From: Erwinia psidii
Lineage (GTDB): Bacteria > Pseudomonadota > Gammaproteobacteria > Enterobacterales > Enterobacteriaceae
Length of the DNA stretch: 64,000 nucleotides
Direction: 5' to 3'
NCBI RefSeq assembly: GCF_003846135.1
Contig: NZ_RHHM01000001.1
Location: forward strand, 124,001-188,000
Position numbers and translations under genes: made by a program. Below are positions 22,248 through 31,513 of the stretch, one piece after another; the stretch's first letter is position 1; every line of letters begins with the position of its first letter. The notes beneath the pieces were generated by a model. The model saw nothing but the letters and a program-made list of their open reading frames with translations. It had not been told where the DNA came from and made no database searches.

Positions 22248-22766
22248 GTGCTTAAAAAATCAGGCAGGGCTTTATATTGGCTTGTCTGTGCTGTCTCAAC
22301 GACAAGCCAGGCAAGCTCGTTGCATTTGTACTCTTTTAACACCGGTTCGTTCGTCTACCATCTGACCGGTAATAAAGGACAGTACAATGAAAATTTTAAT
22401 AACCAATTCGTCTCGGTGGAGCGCAAATTCTCTGAAACGTCAAAATACAGCGGACTGGTTGGCACGCTAAAAAACAGCTTTGACGATCGCTGTCTGTCAC
22501 TGGCGGTGAGAAGAGACTGGGCAGACTGGGATAATGGCTGGGTTTTTAAGGGCGTTTATGGCTATACCGGCGAATTCTTTTTTAAATCATTCAGTCACTG
22601 TGGCGATCGCGGTTCTTATCATGCGTTTAAGAAAGCCACCGGCGTCGGCTTCTCGCCGTACCTTTACAATGGAATACAGTACAACTTTAACCGCCATATC
22701 GGTGTCGACGCCGGGATTATCTTCCCTGCAATCTTTGCAGCAACTGTTGAATGGCGTTTCGGCTAA
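22248..22766 (+). CDS. Uncharacterised exported protein, possible small outer-membrane barrel
   Basis: This 172-residue protein starts at GTG 22248 behind AAGAGA. The first about 24 residues form a signal peptide (basic MLKK, hydrophobic core, then SQAS). The mature part is rich in Tyr, Phe, Trp and Gly and has alternating hydrophobic residues ending in VEWRFG, as seen in small outer-membrane beta-barrels. Two cysteines (in DDRCLSL and SHCGDRG) may pair in the periplasm. I recognise similarity in style to small secreted enterobacterial proteins but not a named family. It is convergent with fruA. Confidence 0.6.
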   Translation: MLKKSGRALYWLVCAVSTTSQASSLHLYSFNTGSFVYHLTGNKGQYNENFNNQFVSVERKFSETSKYSGLVGTLKNSFDDRCLSLAVRRDWADWDNGWVFKGVYGYTGEFFFKSFSHCGDRGSYHAFKKATGVGFSPYLYNGIQYNFNRHIGVDAGIIFPAIFAATVEWRFG

Positions 22767-22777
22767 GGACAGAAGAA

Positions 22778-22830
22778 AGGGCAGATGCTGAGAACGGCGT
22801 GGATAATCTACCCTTCCCTGCATCTGCCCT
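22778..22830 (-). terminator. Long-stem hairpin after fruA
   Basis: An 11-bp perfect inverted repeat (AGGGCAGATGC 22778-22788 with GCATCTGCCCT 22820-22830) has a 31-base loop. It lies between the convergent 22248 gene and fruA. On the reverse strand it is followed by TTTCTT, so it may terminate fruBKA. Confidence 0.5.
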
Positions 22831-22853
22831 GCTGACGTTAATCGCAGTGATGT

Positions 22854-24551
22854 TTACGCTTTTGCCAGTTCAGCTTCCGGGCGTTTCAGCACGGCATAAG
22901 CCAGACCAGCCACGACCGTACCCGCCACGATTGCCATCAGGTAGCCCAGTACCGGCGTGATGGCACCTGGGATCAACAGCACGAACAGACCACCATGCGG
23001 TGCCATCAGTTTGGCGCCGATGGCCATGGAGATTGCACCGGTCAGGGCGCCACCGATAATGCAGCACGGCAGCACACGCATCGGATCGCGGGCAGCGAAG
23101 GGGATAGCGCCCTCAGAGATGAAGCACAGCCCCAGCACCAGCGCTGCTTTGCCACCTTCCTGCTGACCTTTGTTGAACTTTTTGCGGGCGACCAACGTTG
23201 CCAGACCCATCGCCAGCGGCGGTACCATCCCCGCCGCCATGATGGCAGCCATCGGTGCATAAGTCTGCGAACTCAGCAAGCCAACGCCGAAAGCGTAAGC
23301 CACTTTGTTCACCGGACCGCCCATGTCGGTACACATCATACCGCCAAGGATAGCACCCAGCAGAACCGCGTTGGCCGTCCCCATGTTAGCCAGCCAGTGC
23401 GTGAGGCCCGCCATGATTTTGGCCACGGGCGTACCCACCACGTAGATCATCAGCAGACCGGTTATCAAACTGGCCAACAGCGGAATAATCAGAATGGGTT
23501 TTAGCGCTTCCATACTTTGCGGCAGCTTAACTTTCGAGCTGATCAGTTTTGCCGCATAACCGGCAATGAAACCAGCGATGATCCCACCCAGGAAGCCGGC
23601 ATTGATACTGGTGGCAATCATCCCGCCAATCAAACCCGGCGTCAGGCCCGGACGATCGGCAATTGAGAAAGCAATAAACCCGGCCAGTACCGGTACCATC
23701 AGCGCAAAAGCGCTTCCGCCACCAATCTGCATAAGTGCCGCCGCCAGCGTACCCGGTTCTTTAAACGCGGTGATGCCAAAGGCGAATGAAAGCGCAATGC
23801 TCAACCCCCCCGCCACCACCATCGGCAGCATATAGGAAACCCCCGTCAGCAGATGACGGTACGCACCGGCTTTCTCTTTCTTCTCATCCGTTGCGCCAGC
23901 AGGCTGACTGCCGCCTTTAGGTTGATAAGGTCTCGCTTCGGCAACCGCTTTATCCAGCTCCTGCACGGTTTTTTTCAGCGCCAGACTGGTGGAGGTACGA
24001 TACATTGGTTTGCCGGCGAATTTAGCCAGGTCAACGTCAATATCCGCCGCCACGATCACCAGATCGGCTGCCGCCACTTCTTCCGCGGTGATGGCATTGC
24101 CCGCACCCACCGATCCACGGGTTTCCACTTTGACCCACCAGCCGCGTTTTTTCGCTTCGGCGTCAATCGCTTCTGCCGCCATAAAGGTGTGAGCCACACC
24201 GGTAGGACAGGCGGTGACCGCGACTATGCGTTTTGGACCATTACCTGTTGCAGTTACAAGTGCAGCCGCAGAAGGCGCCGGTGCGTGCCAGGTTGTTGCG
24301 CCAGTCTGCGCCTGCTCCAGTACTGCTTCCGGCTGACGCAGCAGCTGTTCAATATCCGCCAGATAGATGGCTTTCCCGTCCAGTTTGCTGTCGGTCGGGA
24401 TGTGTTTCCCGGCAACGATAATCTGGTCAGCCTCGGCCAGGTTTTCCGTCAGCGTCAGCCCTTTACTGGCTGCCGCAGCGGTGGTGATATTTTTTGCCAG
24501 ATAGCCTGTTGCCAGCCCCAGCGAAGAATCAATTATCAGCAGCGTTTTCAT
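22854..24551 (-). CDS. fruA: PTS fructose-specific EIIBC component FruA
   Basis: This 565-residue permease imports fructose and phosphorylates it to fructose 1-phosphate. It opens with a degenerate EIIB' domain (residues 1-90). The active EIIB domain follows, with the phosphorylated cysteine in VTACPTGVAHTFMAAEA (about residues 112-130). The membrane-embedded EIIC domain starts near residue 225. The order fruB-fruK-fruA and the 15-base gap to fruK match E. coli. The short C-terminal tail ends in AELAKA. Confidence 0.95.
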   Translation of the reverse strand: MKTLLIIDSSLGLATGYLAKNITTAAAASKGLTLTENLAEADQIIVAGKHIPTDSKLDGKAIYLADIEQLLRQPEAVLEQAQTGATTWHAPAPSAAALVTATGNGPKRIVAVTACPTGVAHTFMAAEAIDAEAKKRGWWVKVETRGSVGAGNAITAEEVAAADLVIVAADIDVDLAKFAGKPMYRTSTSLALKKTVQELDKAVAEARPYQPKGGSQPAGATDEKKEKAGAYRHLLTGVSYMLPMVVAGGLSIALSFAFGITAFKEPGTLAAALMQIGGGSAFALMVPVLAGFIAFSIADRPGLTPGLIGGMIATSINAGFLGGIIAGFIAGYAAKLISSKVKLPQSMEALKPILIIPLLASLITGLLMIYVVGTPVAKIMAGLTHWLANMGTANAVLLGAILGGMMCTDMGGPVNKVAYAFGVGLLSSQTYAPMAAIMAAGMVPPLAMGLATLVARKKFNKGQQEGGKAALVLGLCFISEGAIPFAARDPMRVLPCCIIGGALTGAISMAIGAKLMAPHGGLFVLLIPGAITPVLGYLMAIVAGTVVAGLAYAVLKRPEAELAKA

Positions 24552-24566
24552 TATGCTCTCCTGCTG

Positions 24567-25505
24567 TCAGTTAAAAGGTTGGAGGTCGACACGCGCCATC
24601 ATCGCGGCCAACTGGGTACGGTCGGTAACGCCTACGTTGCTCTGGCTGACGGCCATTGCTGCCACAGCGGTTGCAAGACGCAGTGTGTGCTCGCTGGACT
24701 CGCGCATCAGTAAGCCATAAACCAGGCCACCAACCATTGAGTCCCCGGCACCAACGGTGCTCACCACTTCACAAGCTGGTGGTTTGGCGATCCATTCACC
24801 TGAAGCGTTCACCCACAGCGCACCTTCTGCTCCCAGCGAGATCACCACATGGGCAATTCCCTGTTCACGCAGTAAATGAGCGGCTTCAATCACATCCTGC
24901 AAAGTCGGTAGTTTACGACCAGCCCAGATTTCCAGCTCGCGGCGGTTAGGCTTTACCAGCCACGGCGCGGCTTTCAGACCAGCCACCAGCGCCTCACGGC
25001 TGCTGTCAAAAATAATGCACGGACACTGAGTACGCAACGCGCTCATCCAGCGGGTAAAGTCATCTGCATCAACGCCTTCCGGCAGGCTGCCGCTCACGCA
25101 CACCATATCGAACTGGCCCAGCCAGCTCAGGGAATCAGCGCTAAAGCGTTCCCAGTCCTGCGGTGTGACTGTAAAGCCGGAAAAGTTGAGATCGGTGACT
25201 TCGCCATCCTTCTCTGTCAGTTTGACGTTGATACGCGTACGGCCTTCCACCACCTGAAAACGGTTGGCAATACCGAGATCGCTGAACAGATGCTGAAAAC
25301 CATCCTGATTCTCTTTACCGAGGAATCCCCCTACGGTGACGTCGATACCAAGATCTTTCAGCACCCTGGCAACGTTGATCCCTTTCCCTGCGGCATGTAA
25401 ACCGGTTGTTTTTACCAGATTCACTTCACCACGTTCTATTTCCGGGGTGTAACCTACCAGGTCATAGGCCGGATTCAGCGTAATGGTTGCGACACGCCTG
25501 CTCAT
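24567..25505 (-). CDS. fruK: 1-phosphofructokinase FruK
   Basis: A 312-residue PfkB-type sugar kinase that converts fructose 1-phosphate to fructose 1,6-bisphosphate. The N-terminal [11 protein letters not shown], the [12 protein letters not shown] segment and the C-terminal anion hole with catalytic Asp ([12 protein letters not shown]) are intact. ATG 25505 overlaps the fruB stop by four bases, so translation is coupled. It is the second gene of fruBKA, and its substrate is also the inducer of the Cra-controlled operon. Confidence 0.95.
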   Translation of the reverse strand: MSRRVATITLNPAYDLVGYTPEIERGEVNLVKTTGLHAAGKGINVARVLKDLGIDVTVGGFLGKENQDGFQHLFSDLGIANRFQVVEGRTRINVKLTEKDGEVTDLNFSGFTVTPQDWERFSADSLSWLGQFDMVCVSGSLPEGVDADDFTRWMSALRTQCPCIIFDSSREALVAGLKAAPWLVKPNRRELEIWAGRKLPTLQDVIEAAHLLREQGIAHVVISLGAEGALWVNASGEWIAKPPACEVVSTVGAGDSMVGGLVYGLLMRESSEHTLRLATAVAAMAVSQSNVGVTDRTQLAAMMARVDLQPFN

Positions 25506-26635
25506 GCCGCCCCCTCGCCCAGGCCAGCGGCTATGGCTTCGCCAATGGCATCCAGCGCGGCACGCGCATCTTCACCGCTGGCGGTAAAGCGCAGGCGATG
25601 TCCTTTCTTCACGCCCAGCGCCACAACTTTCATCAGGCTGCGGCCATTGGCAGGTTTACCGCTACCATCAAGGTTGGTGACGGTAATTTCTGCGTTGAAC
25701 TGTTTAATGACGCTGACCAGCGCCGTTCCCGGACGGGCATGAAGACCATGCTCGTTGCGGATGGTGAATTCTTCGCTCAGCACGTCTGCCTGTTCGGTAA
25801 ATTCGCTGGTCAGTAATGCCAGGATCCCCGCAGCGTCAGCTGTGAGCAGACGATCGGCTTTTTGTGTACAGAGCAGACTGCTCAGGTAGTTGAGAACGCT
25901 CAGGGGCTGATCGTCGGTGACGGCTACCGTAATCAGTAATGCCGCTTTCTCGCCTTCCACCTCAAACGGCGTGGCGCTCCGGCTGATTGCCACAGCGCTG
26001 GTGAGATTACCTTCGGTGCTGTCACTCAGCCAGATACCCTGCCCCAGATTCAGCGGCCGATTTGATACCACTTTACTGACAAAACTGGCATCAACGGCTC
26101 CCGCCTGCTGTAAACGTCCCGCGTTAAGCGCCTGCAGGGTGATGAGATCGCTGGCGGCCACGTCGGTGGCAATCAGTGAGGTGTCAAATTTAAACTCGCT
26201 GCCCTGCTTCTCGCCCATTAGCAGGCTGCGTAACGTCTCTGCGGAGTCGGTACTTTTTAGCTGTTCAGCCACGCTGTCATCGCTCAGTACGTGAGTCAGC
26301 TGGCGCAGCAGTGCGAGATGTTCATCTGACTTCGCAGCAATGCCAATCACCACATAGGCGGTTTGATCGTCGCCCCAGTTGATGCCCTGCGGGAACTGAT
26401 ACACCTGAACGCCAGTGTTTAACACCAGTGAGCGGGTGTCCGTGGTGCCATGTGGGATGGCAATGCCGTTGCCAAGATAGGTTGTGGTTTGCTGTTCACG
26501 GGCCAGCATGCCGTTAACATATCCTTCACCCACGTTACCAGCTGCGGTCAACGCGGCGGCAACCTGACGTATAGCATCTTCTTTATCTCCGGCGCTGGCA
26601 CCGGGATGGATTGCGGACAGTTCAAGCTGGAACAT
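25502..26635 (-). CDS. fruB: PTS fructose EIIA-HPr fusion protein FruB (diphosphoryl transfer protein)
   Basis: The 377-residue protein passes phosphate from Enzyme I to FruA. The N-terminal EIIA domain has its active histidine in IPHGTTD (about residue 62). A middle linker or M domain follows. The C-terminal HPr-like domain (FPr) has its histidine in [11 protein letters not shown] near residue 299. A GAGGAGAA ribosome site precedes ATG 26635. Two Cra operators lie directly upstream. It is the first gene of the operon, as in E. coli. Confidence 0.95.
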   Translation of the reverse strand: MFQLELSAIHPGASAGDKEDAIRQVAAALTAAGNVGEGYVNGMLAREQQTTTYLGNGIAIPHGTTDTRSLVLNTGVQVYQFPQGINWGDDQTAYVVIGIAAKSDEHLALLRQLTHVLSDDSVAEQLKSTDSAETLRSLLMGEKQGSEFKFDTSLIATDVAASDLITLQALNAGRLQQAGAVDASFVSKVVSNRPLNLGQGIWLSDSTEGNLTSAVAISRSATPFEVEGEKAALLITVAVTDDQPLSVLNYLSSLLCTQKADRLLTADAAGILALLTSEFTEQADVLSEEFTIRNEHGLHARPGTALVSVIKQFNAEITVTNLDGSGKPANGRSLMKVVALGVKKGHRLRFTASGEDARAALDAIGEAIAAGLGEGAA

Positions 26636-26656
26636 AGTTCTCCTCGCTGCTGAAAT

Positions 26657-26668
26657 TGAATCGTTTCA
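26657..26668. promoter_or_regulatory. Cra (FruR) operator, proximal
   Basis: TGAATCGTTTCA differs by one base from the palindrome TGAAACGTTTCA and lies 22 bases before the fruB start. Cra repression lifted by fructose 1-phosphate is the known control of this operon. Confidence 0.8.
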
Positions 26669-26723
26669 GCTAATTTGAGAAAAAAAGCGAAATCTGTGTT
26701 TGAATTAACTGAACAGACATCGC

Positions 26724-26735
26724 TGAAACGTTTCA
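26724..26735. promoter_or_regulatory. Cra (FruR) operator, distal
   Basis: TGAAACGTTTCA is a perfect 12-bp palindrome and an ideal Cra site, 56 bases upstream of the proximal one. The remaining part of the 338-base gap up to 26973 is AT-rich and holds no gene that I can see. Confidence 0.85.
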
Positions 26736-26973
26736 ATGAGTCTGGTGTGTTGGCAGGAATGTGGCAAGTTTTACCTTCAACGACGTAGCAGATTTTTGAA
26801 GCGACGCACATTTCATTCGCACTTTTCAGAAAAATACGCCGTATCAGATACAGCAGTAGCTGAATAAATGCTGACAAAGTATAGAGTATTCCTGACCAGC
26901 TCAGGCCGTTTTATATTTGCACCGGTGAGAAAGGCGCTAAAAACGTCGTTTTGCTGACGTGCTGACAGGCCGG

Positions 26974-27231
26974 TTAGCCGGGTGCGGTACGCCTTTCCAG
27001 ATCCAGTAACCAGATCATTGCTTCTTCACGGCTGGTACAGCACATTTCCGGGTTGGGCTTCAGACCAGCGCATACCGCAGGGCGCAGGGGGGAGGTGAAT
27101 ATTTTGCAGCGCTGCTGTTCATCAAGCTGAATGCAGGGGGTATTGGCCGGTTTGCCCTCTGGCATTCCGGGGATAGGTGTTGAAACTGAAGGGGCGGTAC
27201 AGCAGGCTCCGCACGCAGAACGACACTCCAT
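26974..27231 (-). CDS. yeiW: YkgJ-type cysteine cluster protein YeiW
   Basis: This 85-residue protein has eight cysteines ([11 protein letters not shown] at the start, then the segments with [19 protein letters not shown] and MCC), the pattern of the YkgJ/UPF0153 zinc- or iron-binding family. It is almost identical in layout to E. coli YeiW. The frame is open 56 codons upstream but only the start at 27231 fits the family. It is divergent from yeiP, as in E. coli. No biochemical role is established. Confidence 0.9.
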   Translation of the reverse strand: MECRSACGACCTAPSVSTPIPGMPEGKPANTPCIQLDEQQRCKIFTSPLRPAVCAGLKPNPEMCCTSREEAMIWLLDLERRTAPG

Positions 27232-27422
27232 TTTTTTCCCCTGTGAGTTTTGGCGCGACAATAGCAGCCGTCCGGTAAGAATACTATCCCTGTTACGATC
27301 ATTTTTTACGGCACCGCGAGGTTTATTTCCCGGCGAATGCCTCGCGCAATCCTTGCCTGAATCCTCCAGCCGGAGTAAGTTGACGCGACTGTTTTTCATC
27401 GCCCGTTCAGTGAGAACTCACC

Positions 27423-27995
27423 ATGCCAAGAGCTAACGAAATTAAAAAAGGAATGGCCGTCAGCCATAACGGTAAGCTGCTGTTAGTAAAAGATATTGAT
27501 GTGCAAAGCCCCAGTGCGCGCGGCGCATCCACCCTCTATAAAATGCGTTTTACCGATATCCGTTCCGGTCTGAAAGTCGAGGAGCGTTTTAAAGGTGACG
27601 ACATTCTGGAAACCATCTCCCTGAGCAGACGCCAGGTGAGTTTTTCTTATATTGACGGTGACGAATACGTCTTTATGGATGATGAGGATTTCACCCCTTA
27701 TCTGTTTAAAAAAGAACAGATTGAAGAGGAGCTGCTGTTCATTCCTGAAGGCGGTATTCCCGGTATTCAGGTGCTGACAATGGAGGGACAGATTCTGGCG
27801 CTTGAGTTGCCACAGACGCTGGATATGGAAATTGTCGAAACCACCCCCGGCATTAAAGGGGCCTCCGCCAGCGCACGAACTAAACCTGCCACCATGAGCA
27901 CCGGTCTGGTGATCCAGGTGCCGGAATATCTCAGCAGCGGCGATAAAATCCGTATTCACATCCCGGAACGCCGCTACATGGGCCGCGCGGAGTAA
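27423..27995 (+). CDS. yeiP: Elongation factor P-like protein YeiP (EfpL)
   Basis: A 190-residue three-domain EF-P paralogue. Domain I carries the tip loop [11 protein letters not shown], where an arginine replaces the lysine that is beta-lysylated in EF-P; this is a hallmark of the EfpL subfamily. The protein relieves ribosome stalling at proline-rich and related sequences. The remaining domains end in the oligonucleotide-binding fold ([18 protein letters not shown]). A hairpin with stem AACCGGTCA follows the stop. Confidence 0.94.
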   Translation: MPRANEIKKGMAVSHNGKLLLVKDIDVQSPSARGASTLYKMRFTDIRSGLKVEERFKGDDILETISLSRRQVSFSYIDGDEYVFMDDEDFTPYLFKKEQIEEELLFIPEGGIPGIQVLTMEGQILALELPQTLDMEIVETTPGIKGASASARTKPATMSTGLVIQVPEYLSSGDKIRIHIPERRYMGRAE

Positions 27996-28006
27996 TTTGC
28001 ACAAAA

Positions 28007-28034
28007 AACCGGTCAGCTTACGGTGTGACCGGTT
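28007..28034 (-). terminator. Terminator between yeiP and fimbrial-like gene
   Basis: A 9-bp stem (AACCGGTCA with TGACCGGTT) has a 10-base loop. On the reverse strand six T follow directly, so it best serves the leftward gene at 28063-28362. It may also stop yeiP. Confidence 0.75.
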
Positions 28035-28062
28035 TGGCTCTCTTACCGTCCCCGAACGACAA

Positions 28063-28362
28063 TTAATTGTAGCTGACGGTCACCACGCCCTGTTTATGCT
28101 CACTGTCTAACCAGCGTATTTCCGTTTGACCTATATTGGCAGGGATGGCCTGCTCATCGCTGATTGCCGAGTGGGTTACCTGGTTGCGCCCTTCACGATA
28201 ACAGGATGAGCTGAACTGATTTTGTTCAACTTCCACGTCACACAGGGGTTCAACGATGGTCCCTTCAAAATATATCACGCCAGTGTTGCTTCCTGCCGCC
28301 AGGGCATGATTTGCCCATGACGTGAATATAACAGCTGCTATCGCCAGTTTTGTAACGTTCAT
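28063..28362 (-). CDS. Short fimbrial-subunit-like exported protein
   Basis: The 99-residue protein starts with a clear signal peptide (about 22 residues ending ALA). The next stretch, GVIYFEGTIVEPLCDVEV, is the N-terminal pattern of type 1 fimbrial subunits, including the first cysteine; a second cysteine follows in SSSCYREG. It ends in a beta-strand-like VVTVSYN, like a subunit's last strand. At under 100 residues it is shorter than a normal pilin (about 150-180). No chaperone or usher gene is nearby. It may be a minor or orphan secreted protein. Confidence 0.65.
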   Translation of the reverse strand: MNVTKLAIAAVIFTSWANHALAAGSNTGVIYFEGTIVEPLCDVEVEQNQFSSSCYREGRNQVTHSAISDEQAIPANIGQTEIRWLDSEHKQGVVTVSYN

Positions 28363-28496
28363 AGTAACCTCATTACTTGATTATCCTCTTATTAACGTAG
28401 TAGCAACTTTCTAATCGCGCCCTGTTAGTAAAGTTTTAGCTGGCCCTTAAGCAATCGTTCCCGTTGCCGGACAGGCTGAAGCATGAGGAGCTAAAA

Positions 28497-29454
28497 GTGA
28501 CTAAAGTGAATTTGATTACCGGTTTTCCTGGCAGCGGAAAGAGCTCAACACTGCTGCATTTACTGGCCAGTAAACCCGTGGCGGTGCTGGTGAACGAGTT
28601 CAAAGAAGTGGGCGTTGATGGTGCTTTGCTGGCCGAAAGCGGGGCCATACTGAAAGAGATCCCAGGCAGCTGTATACGCTGTGTCAACGGTCTGCCGATG
28701 CAGGTTGAGTTGAATATGTTATTGAAGCAAAACCAGCCGGACCGGCTGCTGACAGAACCAACCGGCCTGGGCCATCCAAAACAGATCCTGTCAATGCTCT
28801 CGGCCGATGTTTACCATCCCTGGCTGACGCTGAATGCCTTTTTATCTCTGCCCGATCCCCAACAGCTGCATGAGGCATCTGTTGGAAAATAAAAATTTCC
28901 GCGAGCAGCTTGCTGATACCGACGTTATCATGGCCAACAAAGAAGACCGCTGGGATGAGAATACACGGCAGGCGTTGCGGTCATGGCAGGACAGCGACAG
29001 ATTCCAACGGCCAGTGATAACCACGCGTTTTGGCAAACCAGATACTACGCTACCTGACCGACCCGGTGAAAATCTCCGCCCTCTGGAGGATGGGCACAAC
29101 CATCCTGCCCGGCCACCATTAAGACTGGCAGCGCTTCCGCTGAGGCATCACTGTCGCCGGCATCGCTCGCTCAATGAGGAACAGGGCTACTATTCCTGCG
29201 GATGGGTATTTGATGAAGAAACCATTTCAACCATGGCGGCCTGTTGAACTGAGTCAGGCTGGCACCGATGACATGTATAAAGCGTGTAATGCCTACCCCG
29301 ATAGGCACTGTCAGCATCAATCGCCAGGGTGAGGATTTTTTAACAAAAAATCAGTCAGTGTAAGCCCCCGGATAGCCGCATCGAAATGATTAACAAAGCG
29401 AAAACCCACTGGAATACGCTACAGACATCTTTGTTGAAGCTTCGTTTAAATTAA
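28497..29454 (+). pseudogene. yeiR: yeiR pseudogene (zinc-binding COG0523 GTPase), multiple frameshifts
   Basis: GTG 28497 behind GAGGAG begins a protein like E. coli YeiR, with P-loop GFPGSGKS and the segment EPTGLGHPKQIL. The frame breaks near 28870, continues in another frame to 29247 (GYYSCGWVFDEETIS), shifts again near 29240-29253 (RLAP, then SINRQGED) and once more near 29360. The family C-terminus then reads through to TAA 29452-29454. The CxCC metal motif is also altered (Cys59-Ile-Arg-Cys62). The homologous protein would be about 320 residues. Several independent lesions rule out one sequencing error as the only cause. The gene is flanked by intact neighbours in E. coli order. Confidence 0.85.
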
Positions 29455-29501
29455 CCTGTATAATGTGCGCTGGTAATTTTCAATCTTATAATTAGCCAGC
29501 A

Positions 29502-30209
29502 ATGAATATAAAAAAATTTATCAGCATTATGGTTCTTAACCTGGTGGGTTTTGCGCTGTTCTTTTCCTGGTATCTTCCTGAGAATCATGGATTTTGGTTT
29601 ATCACAGATAAAAGTATTTTTTTCTGGTTTAACGACCGGCTGGTTACCAATAAAGCGTTGCTGTGGCTGGTCGCAATAACCAATTTTCGACTTTTTGATG
29701 GCGTTTCGTTACTGGCAATGGGGGCGCTTTATCTTCACTTCTGGCGACGTGAAACGCCAGAAGGTCGCCGCCGCATGTTTGCCATCGGCATGACAATGTT
29801 ATTCAGCGCCCTGCTGCTAAACCAACTGGGTCATCTGATCCCCGTTTCGCATCGCAGTCCAACAAAATTCTTTCCAGGGGTTAACCACGTAGCGAAGCTG
29901 ACCGGCATTCCCACTAAAGATGCTTCTGCCGACAGTTTTCCGGGTGATCACGGCATGATGCTAATGGTTTTTGCCTGTTTTATGCTGCGTTATTTTACCA
30001 GGGGTGCGTTTTTAATCGCCGTGATAATTGTGTTGGTATTTGCCGCTCCGCGTATAATGATTGGCGCACACTGGTTTACTGATGTGGCGGTAGGTTCTCT
30101 TTCCATCGTTCTGGTTGGAATGAGCTGGTGGTTAATTGCGCCAGCCAGTGATTATTTAGTGAACGCCTTATATTTTCACTTACCTGGAAAATATAAGCCA
30201 ACTAAGTAA
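29502..30209 (+). CDS. lpxT: Lipid A 1-diphosphate synthase LpxT
   Basis: A 235-residue PAP2-family inner-membrane enzyme with about six membrane segments. It moves a phosphate from undecaprenyl pyrophosphate to lipid A position 1. Visible motifs are the HRSPTKFFPG segment, SFPGDHGMM (active-site histidine) and IMIGAHWFTDVAVGS. Length and order match E. coli lpxT (yeiU), which lies between yeiR and mepS. No RBS of note precedes ATG 29502. Confidence 0.92.
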   Translation: MNIKKFISIMVLNLVGFALFFSWYLPENHGFWFITDKSIFFWFNDRLVTNKALLWLVAITNFRLFDGVSLLAMGALYLHFWRRETPEGRRRMFAIGMTMLFSALLLNQLGHLIPVSHRSPTKFFPGVNHVAKLTGIPTKDASADSFPGDHGMMLMVFACFMLRYFTRGAFLIAVIIVLVFAAPRIMIGAHWFTDVAVGSLSIVLVGMSWWLIAPASDYLVNALYFHLPGKYKPTK

Positions 30210-30718
30210 TTTAATGCTCCGTGGACAGCAAAATAAGGTGTTATCAATACTGTCAATTGCTGTTCATTTTCTGCCAGGCTGGCTGAACGAATATTTCATA
30301 AAAGATCAGTTTATGACCCCATGTTAGTGAAAAGCTCTGGATTAGTAAAAAAAATGAGATTCCAATCTAAAAATCATGAAAAAAACAAATTTTCACCCTG
30401 TTTTTGTCTGCTTTAGTTAAAGTTTTTTCGCACCATGCCGATACGGTGGCGCGTTAATGGCGAAGCAGTTTGACATTATAAAATCCGGTAAAAAAGTCGT
30501 GAAAACCGCTCGCCATGCGGTCTTTAATCGGGTAACCTCATTTTTATCTGGTAAAAACCAATAGCTATATTTCTGAAATTTACATTTTAAATTGTGCTCA
30601 CAAACACATTTTAACCATTCAGGAATTGTCTTACTTTACCGTGATAACTTACTCTCGTTTCGTTTCGCAATTTAGCTAGCGACATTGTCGTTAAGGACTT
30701 CAAGGGATCACATTTATA
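30210..30718. other. Long intergenic leader before mepS
   Basis: This gap of 509 bases is AT-rich with no convincing coding sequence. A small hairpin (ACCGC 30505-30509 with GCGGT 30517-30521) is followed only by a weak T run. The mepS promoter must lie here, but no clear -35/-10 pair stands out. Confidence 0.4.
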
Positions 30719-31294
30719 ATGGTCAAGTCTCAACCGATTCTGAGATATATATGGCGGCTTGTTCCCGCGGTTGCTCTGGCAACATTGCTTTCAGCCTGTA
30801 GCTCGACGAATACCAGCAACAATGCACAAACTGATACCCATGCAGTTAAAGACAAAAATGGTTTTTTACTGCAAGCGTCTCAGGATGAATTTGAACAGTT
30901 GGTCCAGAATGTGGACATTAAATCCCGTCTGATGGAACAGTATTCTGACTGGAAAGGCGTTCGTTATCGTCTTGGCGGTACCAACAAACGCGGCATAGAC
31001 TGTTCAGCTTTTGTTCAGACCACCTTTCGTGAACAGTTTGGCATGGATTTACCTCGCTCAACCTATGAACAGGAAGATGCCGGAAAAAGTATTCAGCGCG
31101 CCAGATTACGTCCGGGAGACTTAGTGTTATTCCGTGCGGGTTCAACAGGACGTCACGTTGGCATATACCTGGGCAATGATAACTTTGTGCATGCTTCCAC
31201 CAGCAACGGCGTGACGATTTCTAATATGAATGAAGCATACTGGAAGAACCGCTACCGTGATGCACGCAGAGTACTAAACCGCTCGCAAAGCTGA
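30719..31294 (+). CDS. mepS: Murein DD-endopeptidase MepS (Spr), outer-membrane lipoprotein
   Basis: A 191-residue NlpC/P60 hydrolase that cuts D-Ala-mDAP cross-links to let the cell wall expand. The signal peptide ends in a lipobox with Cys27 (LLSAC). The catalytic residues read Cys95 (GIDCSAF), His146 (GRHVGIY) and His158 (FVHAS), with the spacing of E. coli MepS. A strong terminator follows. In E. coli the protein level is set by NlpI-Prc proteolysis. Confidence 0.95.
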   Translation: MVKSQPILRYIWRLVPAVALATLLSACSSTNTSNNAQTDTHAVKDKNGFLLQASQDEFEQLVQNVDIKSRLMEQYSDWKGVRYRLGGTNKRGIDCSAFVQTTFREQFGMDLPRSTYEQEDAGKSIQRARLRPGDLVLFRAGSTGRHVGIYLGNDNFVHASTSNGVTISNMNEAYWKNRYRDARRVLNRSQS

Positions 31295-31329
31295 TTATCG
31301 ATCCTGAAGTCTGCGAAACGAAAAAACAA

Positions 31330-31353
31330 AACGCTGCCATGGCAGCGTTTTTT
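31330..31353 (+). terminator. Rho-independent terminator of mepS
   Basis: A perfect 20-base palindrome (AACGCTGCCA with TGGCAGCGTT) is followed by a run of seven T in total. Transcription of mepS should end here, about 36 bases after its stop. Confidence 0.9.
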
Positions 31354-31513
31354 TGTTGGCCTTTATCCGGCACAACGGACTGACAAAGACAAAATCCGTT
31401 TTGAACGCCAATTATCGGAAGACAGACAGCACACAGCCGTTATATCCTGCCAGCTGGACACCAGAGCAAGACAGCACAATAATAAAAACAGGCACTAACG
31501 GGAGATCAACCCA

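Noticed and set aside
23853..24713. 286-codon + frame opposite fruA/fruK
   Set aside because: Antisense shadow; crosses the fruA-fruK junction and has no family pattern.
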